The position numbers were made by a program, and so were the translations under genes. Positions 6,530 to 12,713 of a DNA stretch of 14,089 bases are shown here, one piece after another (position 1 is the first letter of the stretch; every line of letters begins with the position of its first letter). The notes under the pieces were generated by a model. That model did not search any database. It saw nothing but the letters and a program-made list of their open reading frames with translations, and was not told the DNA's origin. The DNA is from Dinoroseobacter sp034111085 (GTDB taxonomy: Bacteria; Pseudomonadota; Alphaproteobacteria; Rhodobacterales; Rhodobacteraceae). The DNA lies in the NCBI GenBank assembly GCA_034111085.1, contig JAWUXZ010000061.1, positions 1 through 14,089 on the forward strand. Reading direction: 5' to 3'.

Positions 6530-7870
6530 TCAGCGCCCCATCAACCCCGCATCCCACGGATATCTACTCAAGTTCTCGAACCCGTCTTCTGTAATCACTG
6601 CCTGATCTTCGAGCTTGATGCTGAAATCCCCGCCCTCGGGCGACGCTAGCACTTCGGCGCATAGGCATTGCCCAACTTGCAGCTCGTAGTCGAACGCGCC
6701 CTCGACCATTTGATCGGGGTAGGCGACGAGAGGCCACTCGTCGCACAGCCCGACCCCGTGCATCAGGCACCCGTATTTGAGGCGTTGCATGTTGTCAGGC
6801 AGCACGTGGGTGTTCCGGGACAGGTCTTGGATGTTCACACCGGGCTTTAGCATCGCCATGTTCTGCTCGATATGCTCGACGCTGATCTTCATGGTCTCGA
6901 TCATGTCGGGTCTTGGTTTCTCGTCGCCAATCCACCATGTCCGGCTCATATCGCAGCAGATCCCGTAGGTGCCCACGAGGTCGGTATCGAACGCCACGAT
7001 CTCGTTGTTTTGTACGATCCTTGGCCCGCATTCCTGGAACCACGGATTGGTGCGCGGCCCGCTGGTCAGCAGGCGCGTCTCGATCCATTCGCCCCCGCGT
7101 TTTATGTTCTCGGCGTGCAGCACCGCCCAGATGTCGTTCTCGGACACGCCACCTAGGGGCACGTTTTCGCGCGCGAATTTCTCCATCTCGTACATCGCCA
7201 TCTCGCAGGCATGAACGGAGCAGCGCATCGCCTTGATCTCGTCTACGCCTTTGACGGAGCGGGCTTTTTCGGTGCATTCCTCACCGGGGTGAACTTGGAA
7301 GCCCTGAGCCTCAAGTGCGCGCAACCCGTGCAGCATCGGCTTGTCGACACCGAGGCGCATATTGGCCCCCCCGTGTTCGGCGATCAGGTCGCGCACCTCG
7401 CGGCTGAAGGTGTCTGCGGCCACGTCAAGCTTGTCGCCCCGGTCGAAGTAGAACAGGTCGGCACCGGAGCGGGCCTCGCGCACCAGTGGGTTGAAGCTGC
7501 TGAGGAAGGGCGCGTTTTTATAGTCCCAGATCACCATGTAGCCGTCTGCGCAGACCAGCACGGCGCGGAACGGGTTGTGGGTGTTCCAGAGCTGCATGTT
7601 GGTGGTGTCGGTGGCGTAGCGGATGTTGAGCGGGTCGAACATCAACAGACCGCCGTAGTCGCGCGCGTTGATGTGGCTGATCAGACGTTCCCACCGGAAG
7701 TGGCGCATATTGGCGAGGTTGGGCAACTCTAGCCCGGCGGCCTCAAACTCACGGAAGGCCAGCAGGGTCGGGCCGATCTCGATGCGGTCGGCATTGTTGA
7801 GGGTGCCGTCGCCCAAGAACGCGCCCTTGGTCGGGTCGATTTTGCGGGTGTCGCTGTAATGCTGGTTCAT
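6530..7870 (-). CDS. dddP: DMSP lyase DddP
   Basis: The 446-residue enzyme is DddP, a member of the M24 (creatinase/aminopeptidase-like) fold that cleaves dimethylsulfoniopropionate to acrylate and dimethyl sulfide instead of hydrolysing peptides. It begins MNQHYSDTRKIDP, as in other roseobacter DddP proteins. The six metal ligands reported for Ruegeria lacuscaerulensis DddP occur at the same numbers: Asp295, Asp297, Asp307, His371, Glu406 and Glu421. The reported catalytic Asp377 is present in GLCDEWP. Length is that of the family, so the enzyme should be active. The ATG at 7870 follows a CGGAGG ribosome site; the frame stays open to an ATG at 7939 but the extra 23 residues are not family sequence. 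No DMSP importer, acrylate gene or regulator lies nearby. A hairpin sits about 65-80 bases upstream. The higBA pair follows it on the same strand. Confidence 0.96.
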   Translation of the reverse strand: MNQHYSDTRKIDPTKGAFLGDGTLNNADRIEIGPTLLAFREFEAAGLELPNLANMRHFRWERLISHINARDYGGLLMFDPLNIRYATDTTNMQLWNTHNPFRAVLVCADGYMVIWDYKNAPFLSSFNPLVREARSGADLFYFDRGDKLDVAADTFSREVRDLIAEHGGANMRLGVDKPMLHGLRALEAQGFQVHPGEECTEKARSVKGVDEIKAMRCSVHACEMAMYEMEKFARENVPLGGVSENDIWAVLHAENIKRGGEWIETRLLTSGPRTNPWFQECGPRIVQNNEIVAFDTDLVGTYGICCDMSRTWWIGDEKPRPDMIETMKISVEHIEQNMAMLKPGVNIQDLSRNTHVLPDNMQRLKYGCLMHGVGLCDEWPLVAYPDQMVEGAFDYELQVGQCLCAEVLASPEGGDFSIKLEDQAVITEDGFENLSRYPWDAGLMGR

Positions 7871-7933
7871 GGTTGGCCTCCGACCTTTGAGGCCGAGAAT
7901 GCCGCGCGTTTGGACGCGGGTCCGCGCAAAAAC

Positions 7934-7957
7934 CGACATAGGAGCGTGTCGTTTTTT
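7934..7957. other. Hairpin with T tracts upstream of dddP
   Basis: CGACA (7934-7938) and TGTCG (7947-7951) form a 5-bp stem with an 8-base loop. On the plus strand it is followed directly by six T; on the minus strand by GTTTTTG. It could be a weak bidirectional terminator for the upstream membrane-protein gene, or a leader hairpin in the dddP mRNA. The rest of 7958-8136 shows no gene; a lone TACAAT (minus, 8054-8059) has no good -35 partner. Confidence 0.4.
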
Positions 7958-8136
7958 CGGGCAGTTTTGTGGCGATTGGCACGGCGCCTAAACGGTGATC
8001 GTGTCGGGGTTTGACGCGCGGGTCAGCTGCGAGGTCTACCGTCTTAGGATTAAATTGTACCTGAGAATTGGCTGCGTCTCATGATGTTTGAGCGCGAAAT
8101 CCGATTGGAGCTGATACAGACTGACCCCGAGACGTT

Positions 8137-8514
8137 CTAGCTAACGCTGGCCTGCGCGATCTTCACGAACAGCGACAATAGGCCGGAGTTGTTCGACAAC
8201 ACGCCGTACATATCGCCGTCAAAGAACATGGTGTTGGCCAGTGCTGTGACGTTAACCGCAGCCATGAAGGTGATCGCGGCCAGTGCACGCGGCAGGCTGC
8301 GCCCGAACACGATTGTCAGCGCCATAAGGGCCATGCCAAACGGAAAAGCTATCAACAACAGAAGCACGGTAATGGCATCGTTGAGCCGCCGCGTGGAGCG
8401 GTGCTCGCGCGCTGCACGGGCGCGCAGCCGCGACAAGGCGCGAGATTTGCGGGTCTCAGACAATTGCTTGGGCCGGGTTGGCTGTGGCAAGTCTGCTTGT
8501 GCGATCTCTGTCAT
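8137..8514 (-). CDS. Hypothetical two-helix membrane protein
   Basis: I do not recognise this 125-residue protein. Residues 1-46 are hydrophilic and strongly basic (twelve Arg/Lys between 14 and 43), followed by two hydrophobic helices at about 47-70 (AITVLLLLIAFPFGMALMAL) and 77-97. A mildly hydrophobic tail (SGLLSLFVKIAQASVS) closes it. By the positive-inside rule the basic N-terminus is cytoplasmic, giving a hairpin membrane topology. The reading frame has consistent codon use and ends at TAG with a second TAG four bases later in another frame. The ribosome site is weak (AGG about 12 bases before the ATG). It lies between dddP and glnA on the same strand, with gene-free gaps of 266 and 235 bases, so it is probably transcribed alone. 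Confidence 0.7.
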   Translation of the reverse strand: MTEIAQADLPQPTRPKQLSETRKSRALSRLRARAAREHRSTRRLNDAITVLLLLIAFPFGMALMALTIVFGRSLPRALAAITFMAAVNVTALANTMFFDGDMYGVLSNNSGLLSLFVKIAQASVS

Positions 8515-8601
8515 CTTGAGCGCCTACCCATCTAAGTCCTCGACTGCCGAAATAGCCGAACAAACAGGCGAGATTGTGATCAAAACGGGGCATTTCCATA
8601 G

Positions 8602-8625
8602 AAAAGGGCGACCAGAAGGCCGCCC
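8602..8625 (-). terminator. Rho-independent terminator of glnA
   Basis: On the minus strand GGGCGGCC, loop TTCT, GGTCGCCC (one G-T pair) is followed by TTTTCT. It lies about 125 bases after the glnA stop and is the only strong terminator in the gap, giving glnA a long 3' UTR. Confidence 0.8.
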
Positions 8626-8652
8626 CGCTCTGTGATCATATTGGTCAGCCAT

Positions 8653-8750
8653 AGGCACATTGCTTTTGACTTGCATCGAAAAATGCTGCCTTCGTCTGCG
8701 GCCTGGACGCATCTTTAGATGGCCTGCCTCACTTGAAAGCCAATGTGCCT
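8653..8750 (-). repeat. 10-bp perfect inverted repeat framing glnA 3' UTR
   Basis: AGGCACATTG (8653-8662) and CAATGTGCCT (8741-8750) are perfect reverse complements 78 bases apart. The right arm ends on the first base of the glnA stop codon complement. Between them are smaller foldable parts: GCAT/ATGC around a CGAAAA loop and ATCT-TT-AGAT. In the glnA mRNA the arms would close a multi-branched stem immediately after the stop codon, upstream of the terminator. No transposon features accompany it. Function unknown. Confidence 0.55.
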
Positions 8751-10156
8751 TAGCAGCTGTAATACATCTGGAACTCGACCGGATGAGGGGTGTGCTCGTA
8801 GGTGTAGATCTCTTCCCACTTCAGCTCCATGTAGCCCTCGATCTGGTCTTTGGTGAATACGTCACCGGCCAGCAGGAACTCGTGATCTTTCTCAAGCTCG
8901 TCCATTGCTTCGCGCAAGCTGGCACAGACGGTTGGGATGCCGGCCAGCTCTTCTGGTGGCAGATCATAAAGGTCTTTGTCTGACGCTTCGCCGGGATGGA
9001 TCTTGTTCTGGATGCCGTCGAGGCCAGCCATAAGCAGGGCTGCAAAGCACAAGTATGGGTTGGCTGCGGGATCAGGGAAGCGGGCTTCGACGCGCTTTGC
9101 CTTGGGATTTTCGGCCCATGGAATACGCACGCAACCCGAGCGGTTGCGCGCAGAATAGGCGCGCAGCACGGGGGCCTCAAAGCCAGGTATCAGACGCTTG
9201 TAGCTGTTGGTCGCCGGGTTGGTGAACGCGTTAAGCGCTTTGGCGTGCTTGAGAATGCCACCGATGAAATAGAGCGCTTCCATCGACAGATCAGCATATT
9301 GATCGCCCGAAAAGATCGGCTTGCCATCTTTGAAGATCGACATGTTGACGTGCATTCCGGTGCCGTTATCGCCCGCGATGGGCTTTGGCATAAACGTCGC
9401 CGATTTGCCGTAGGCATGTGCGACGTTGTGGATGACGTACTTGTACTTCTGCAGCTCGTCGGCCTGGTGCGTGAGCGAGCCAAAGATCAGGCCCAACTCG
9501 TGCTGGCACGACGCGACCTCGTGGTGGTGCTTGTCGACCTTCATGCCCATGCGCTTCATAGTGCTGAGCATTTCTGAGCGCAGATCTTGCGCGGCATCGA
9601 TCGGGTTGACTGGGAAGTAGCCGCCTTTGACGCCGGGACGGTGGCCCATATTGCCCATCTCGTACTCGGTGTCGGTGTTCCAGGACGCGTCCTGTGCATC
9701 GACCTCATACGAGACTTTGTTGATGGTGTTAGAAAACCGAACATCGTCAAACAAGAAGAACTCGGCCTCGGGGCCAAAGTAGGACACATCGCCGATGCCT
9801 GTGGATTTCAGGTAAGCCTCGGCCTTCTCGGCTGTGCCGCGTGGGTCACGCGCGTAAGGCTCACCTGTATCCGGCTCAACGACCGAGCAATGGATGCAGA
9901 GGGTCTTTTCCGCGTAAAACGGGTCCAGATAAGCGCTGTTGGTGTCGGGCATCAGTTTCATGTCCGACTCTTCGATCGACTTCCAACCTGCGATGGAGGA
10001 CCCATCGAACATGAAGCCTTCGTCAAGGAAATCGGCATCGACCTGATCGGCCATGACGGTCACGTGCTGAAGTTTACCACGCGGGTCGGTGAAGCGGATG
10101 TCGACGTACTCGACATCTTCATCCTTTATGGTGGACAGAACGGCGTCTTTACTCAT
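8750..10156 (-). CDS. glnA: Glutamine synthetase type I
   Basis: The 468-residue enzyme makes glutamine from glutamate, ammonia and ATP in the cytoplasm as a dodecamer. Signatures are DGSS at 51-54, GPEAEFFLFD at 128-137, KHHHEVASCQHELG around 209-222, GTGMHVNMS around 266-273, and NRSGCVRIP at 338-346. The adenylylation site DLYDLP has its tyrosine at 397, the same number as in E. coli, so activity is expected to be controlled by GlnE (GSI-beta type). Length is typical. The ATG at 10156 follows GAGGGA. It is the second gene of glnB-glnA: glnB lies 72 bases upstream on the same strand with a hairpin in between (10182-10203). The mRNA ends with a structured 3' UTR and terminator near 8602. Confidence 0.98.
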   Translation of the reverse strand: MSKDAVLSTIKDEDVEYVDIRFTDPRGKLQHVTVMADQVDADFLDEGFMFDGSSIAGWKSIEESDMKLMPDTNSAYLDPFYAEKTLCIHCSVVEPDTGEPYARDPRGTAEKAEAYLKSTGIGDVSYFGPEAEFFLFDDVRFSNTINKVSYEVDAQDASWNTDTEYEMGNMGHRPGVKGGYFPVNPIDAAQDLRSEMLSTMKRMGMKVDKHHHEVASCQHELGLIFGSLTHQADELQKYKYVIHNVAHAYGKSATFMPKPIAGDNGTGMHVNMSIFKDGKPIFSGDQYADLSMEALYFIGGILKHAKALNAFTNPATNSYKRLIPGFEAPVLRAYSARNRSGCVRIPWAENPKAKRVEARFPDPAANPYLCFAALLMAGLDGIQNKIHPGEASDKDLYDLPPEELAGIPTVCASLREAMDELEKDHEFLLAGDVFTKDQIEGYMELKWEEIYTYEHTPHPVEFQMYYSC

Positions 10157-10181
10157 CTAAAGTCCCTCTCGGTACGATGGC

Positions 10182-10203
10182 GCGGCCGTTAAAATTTGGC
10201 CGC
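10182..10203 (-). other. glnB-glnA intercistronic hairpin
   Basis: GCGGCC and GGCCGC are perfect 6-bp arms around a 10-base AT-rich loop, 26-47 bases before the glnA start. No T tract follows, so it is not a simple terminator. An mRNA processing or stability role in setting glnB to glnA ratio is possible. Confidence 0.4.
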
Positions 10204-10228
10204 ATTTTCATCAGAATTTTGGGGTGGA

Positions 10229-10567
10229 TCAGAGTGCGTCTTCGCCGGACTCGCCGGTGCGGATGCGAACCGCTTGCAGAACCTCTGTGATGAAGATTTT
10301 GCCGTCGCCGATCTTATCGGTCTTAGCAGCCGCCACGATGGCGTCCACGGCAGCATCTATTTGGTCATCGGCCAGCACGAGTTCGATTTTCACCTTTGGC
10401 AGAAAATCGACGACGTATTCGGCCCCGCGGTACAGTTCGGTGTGACCTTTTTGACGGCCAAACCCTTTAACTTCGACGACGGAAAGACCCTGCACACCAA
10501 TCTCTTGCAGCGCTTCCTTTACTTCGTCGAGCTTGAATGGCTTGATGATTGCCTCAATTTTTTTCAT
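10229..10567 (-). CDS. glnB: Nitrogen regulatory protein PII
   Basis: The 112-residue protein is a classic PII trimer subunit: MKKIEAIIKPFKLDEVKEAL at the N-terminus, the T-loop GFGRQKGHTELYRGAEY with the uridylylation tyrosine at 51, and KIGDGKIFI in the C-terminal signature. PII senses 2-oxoglutarate, ATP/ADP and, through GlnD, glutamine, and controls GlnE, NtrB and often AmtB. Being first in the glnB-glnA operon marks it as GlnB rather than GlnK, which normally pairs with amtB. The ATG at 10567 follows GGGAG. The divergent gene is nnr, 162 bases away, and the shared region contains a hairpin and phased repeats. No sigma-54 promoter (TGGCAC-N5-TTGC) was found there, consistent with Rhodobacter-type NtrC working with the housekeeping polymerase. 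Confidence 0.98.
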   Translation of the reverse strand: MKKIEAIIKPFKLDEVKEALQEIGVQGLSVVEVKGFGRQKGHTELYRGAEYVVDFLPKVKIELVLADDQIDAAVDAIVAAAKTDKIGDGKIFITEVLQAVRIRTGESGEDAL

Positions 10568-10651
10568 GTCAACGACTCCCTAAGCTCCAGCGCGACTTGA
10601 AAAACACCTCTCGTTGCGCGCTACAATTCGATGGACTGACCGCACAGGGCC

Positions 10652-10678
10652 GGCGGCAAGGATTCCACCCTTGCTGCC
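10652..10678. promoter_or_regulatory. 10-bp stem hairpin or palindrome between glnB and nnr
   Basis: GGCGGCAAGG (10652-10661) pairs with CCTTGCTGCC (10669-10678), nine Watson-Crick pairs plus one G-T, around a 7-base loop. It lies 85-111 bases before glnB and 52-78 before nnr. As DNA it is a near-palindromic operator candidate; as RNA it would be a 5' leader hairpin of whichever gene starts beyond it. It has no proper T tract on either strand. Confidence 0.45.
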
Positions 10679-10686
10679 TAAAATTT

Positions 10687-10712
10687 GTGCAACAAGGCGC
10701 AAAAGCGTGCAA
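10687..10712. repeat. Three GYGCAA direct repeats in 10-bp phase
   Basis: GTGCAA (10687-10692), GCGCAA (10697-10702) and GTGCAA (10707-10712) recur exactly every ten bases, one helical turn, placing all three on the same DNA face. They end 17 bases before the nnr start. Tandem phased half-sites of this kind are typical of response-regulator binding; the protein is not identifiable from sequence. Confidence 0.45.
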
Positions 10713-10729
10713 TTTGGAAAGAGAATATC

Positions 10730-12268
10730 ATGTCGTCAGATGTTCGATGCCTCACCACGGCGCAGATGCGCGAAATGGAGACAGCTGCCATAAGAACAGG
10801 TGACGTTTCAGGGTTGGAGTTGATGGAGAAGGCTGCGCGCGGCGTTGTGGCGTATATTTTGCGCCACTGGCCCGCCTTTAAGACCACGCCGCACCGAGCG
10901 TTGGTGCTGTGCGGTCCGGGCAACAATGGCGGCGACGGATATGGCGTGGCGCGGTTGCTGAAGGACCGGGGCTGGACGGTTGAGGTTTATGCGATGGGCG
11001 CACCTGCGACTGAGGATGCGCGCGCGGTGGCGGCGCGTTGGGGGACCGCTGGCGATCTGGCGCTGATGCCAGAGGGGTTGGAGCGCTACGATCTGGTCGT
11101 GGACGCGCTGTTGGGCAACGGTCTGACGCGCCCGTTCGAGAAATATGGAGCACAGCAACGCGCAATGGCCGAAGCGCAGCGCGCGGCGCTCGTGAAAGTT
11201 GTGGCAATCGATGTGCCGTCGGGGCTTTGCGCTGACAGTGGCCGCGTGCTGGGCGCGAAAGGCGCGCCAGTTGATACAATTCGTGCGGATTTGACCGTCA
11301 CATTTGAGACGGTGTTTGCCGGGCATCTGCTGGGCGACGGGCCTGGACTGTGCGGCGCGGTGCGTGTGGTCCCACTGGGGCGCGCGTTGGCCGCCGGGGA
11401 AGGCGGGCTGACCGAGTTGGTGCGCGCGCCCGATGCCGCTTCGCTGCGCAAAGCCGGCGACGCCCACAAGTACCTGCATGGGCATGTTTTGGTGCTGTCG
11501 GGCGGGCCGGGGCACACGGGTGCGGCACGGCTGGCGGCGCGCGGGGCTTTGCGCACGGGCGCGGGCGCGGTGAGTTTGGCGGTGCCGCAAGAGGCCTTGG
11601 CGGAGGTTGCAGCACAGGTCACGGCGGTGATGGTGCGTACGCTCGCAGATGGTGCAGCACTTAAGACGGCGTTGGAAGACGTGCGGCTCAATGCGCTGGT
11701 GCTCGGACCGGGCCTGGGGGCAGGGCGGCGCGAGGCGGATTTGGTGGCCACAGTTTTGGCCAGCGGATGTGGGGCGGTGCTGGACGCGGATGCCTTGACG
11801 CTGCTGGCAAGCTCAGACGCGTTGCGCGGTGGTTTGCACGGGCGCTGCGTGCTGACCCCGCATGATGGCGAGTTTGCACGGCTGTGCCCGGACTTGGCGG
11901 AACGCTTGGCCGAAGTGCCGCGTGAGGGACCTGCGTTTTCGCGCGTTGATGCGGCACGTGCAGCGGCGCTGCGGTTGGGCGCGGTGGTCGTATTAAAGGG
12001 CTCTGCGACGGTGATTGCGGAACCTGAGGGCCGCGCTTGGGTGCATGGGGGCGAGCGGCGGCGTGCCCCGTGGCTTGCGACCGCAGGGTCTGGCGATGTG
12101 CTGGCTGGAATTATTGCGGGACTGATGGCGCGGGGTTGGACGCCAGCAAAGGCTGCTTGTGCGGGCGTTTGGCTGCATGCGGAGGCCGCGCGCGGAATCG
12201 GCGCGGGGCTGATTGCTGAGGATTTGCCGGAGGCTTTGCCGGGCGTGTTCCGGGGGCTAGGCGTTTAG
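10730..12268 (+). CDS. nnr: Bifunctional NAD(P)HX epimerase/dehydratase
   Basis: The 512-residue enzyme repairs hydrated NADH and NADPH. Residues about 1-225 are the YjeF-N epimerase domain with LCGPGNNGGDGYGVARLL (60-77) and AIDVPSG (159-165). Residues about 235-512 are the YjeF-C ADP- or ATP-dependent dehydratase with VLGPGLG (324-330), DADAL (352-356), LTPHDGEFARL (375-385) and TAGSGDVLAGIIAG (451-464), whose Asp456 is the expected catalytic residue. Length matches the fused E. coli enzyme. The ATG at 10730 is preferred over an in-frame start at 10685 because the family begins near it (RCLTTAQMREME) and GGAAAGAG precedes it; the upstream start would also run through the phased repeats. It is divergent from glnB. 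Its last bases overlap nothing recognisable, and no canonical terminator follows, although GGGCG/CGCCC (5 bp) can pair just after the stop. Confidence 0.96.
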   Translation: MSSDVRCLTTAQMREMETAAIRTGDVSGLELMEKAARGVVAYILRHWPAFKTTPHRALVLCGPGNNGGDGYGVARLLKDRGWTVEVYAMGAPATEDARAVAARWGTAGDLALMPEGLERYDLVVDALLGNGLTRPFEKYGAQQRAMAEAQRAALVKVVAIDVPSGLCADSGRVLGAKGAPVDTIRADLTVTFETVFAGHLLGDGPGLCGAVRVVPLGRALAAGEGGLTELVRAPDAASLRKAGDAHKYLHGHVLVLSGGPGHTGAARLAARGALRTGAGAVSLAVPQEALAEVAAQVTAVMVRTLADGAALKTALEDVRLNALVLGPGLGAGRREADLVATVLASGCGAVLDADALTLLASSDALRGGLHGRCVLTPHDGEFARLCPDLAERLAEVPREGPAFSRVDAARAAALRLGAVVVLKGSATVIAEPEGRAWVHGGERRRAPWLATAGSGDVLAGIIAGLMARGWTPAKAACAGVWLHAEAARGIGAGLIAEDLPEALPGVFRGLGV

Positions 12269-12602
12269 GGCGCGAGTTTTCTTGGCTTTGCGCGTCGCCC
12301 AGAGATCCTGTGTCCCCTCGGCCAGCCCGCCCAAGTGCAACGACAAACCGGGCTGCCCGGCTCTGGGTTGGTTGGCATTGGGGGGGGCGTCTGACGGACA
12401 GAGCGGCGGCTTGCTAGCTGATCGTAGCCCCAACTCGAGCAAATATCGTGAGGGTTGGAAGATAAATCGTCTCTTTGGCCCCAATTCGAGGCCCATCTGT
12501 CCAATCGCGCCTTTTTTGCCCTCGCATCGCCTGACAGGCTTTGTTAAGGGACCGCAAGTTTGAGCGACCTGTTTTGTAGGGGGACGCTCAATGTCTGTTT
12601 TA
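12269..12602. other. Gene-poor region upstream of tRNA-Leu
   Basis: No convincing gene was found in these 334 bases. Visible structure: a short hairpin CCGGG-CTG-CCCGG near 12345-12360; a run of eight G at 12380-12387; a 13-base direct repeat differing at one position (12427-12439 and 12478-12490) spaced 51 bases apart; and a six-T tract near 12510. A minus-strand reading of 79 codons (12257-12496) spans most of it but resembles no family I know and overlaps the nnr end by 12 bases. The tRNA promoter must lie in the last hundred bases but no clear -35/-10 pair stands out. Confidence 0.5.
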
Positions 12603-12687
12603 GCGGGTGTGGCGGAACTGGTAGACGCACCAGATTTAGGTTCTGGCGCCGCAAGGCGTGGGGGTTCGAGTCCCTTCACCCGCACCA
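12603..12687 (+). tRNA. tRNA-Leu (anticodon UAG)
   Basis: The 85-base sequence folds as a class II tRNA. Acceptor stem GCGGGTG pairs with CACCCGC, and CCA is encoded (12685-12687). The anticodon stem CCAGA/TCTGG encloses loop TTTAGGT with anticodon TAG at 12637-12639. A long variable arm (GCGCCGCAAGGCGT region) is diagnostic of leucine or serine tRNAs. The T arm contains GGTTCGAGTCC. The anticodon assigns leucine CUN codons. Trigger factor starts 26 bases after the CCA. Confidence 0.97.
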
Positions 12688-12713
12688 AAGATGAACGTAA
12701 GGACGAGGACGCA

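Noticed and set aside
7871..7939. 23-residue N-terminal extension of DddP starting at an upstream ATG
   Set aside because: Not family sequence, starts inside the hairpin, and the ATG at 7870 has a good CGGAGG site and the conserved MNQHYS start.
8653..8750. Terminal inverted repeats of a small transposable element
   Set aside because: No target-site duplication, the right arm abuts the glnA stop codon, and the inside is RNA-structure-like with no transposase.
8996..10192. Two long plus-strand frames antisense to glnA
   Set aside because: glnA on the other strand is unambiguous and complete; these frames follow from its codon pattern.
10568..10729. Sigma-54 promoter for glnB
   Set aside because: No TGGCAC-N5-TTGC match on the minus strand.
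12591..12713. N-terminal extension of trigger factor reading AGVAELVDAPDLGSGAARRGGSSPF
   Set aside because: It is the translation of the tRNA-Leu gene, a common annotation artefact; the real start is at 12714 behind a ribosome site.
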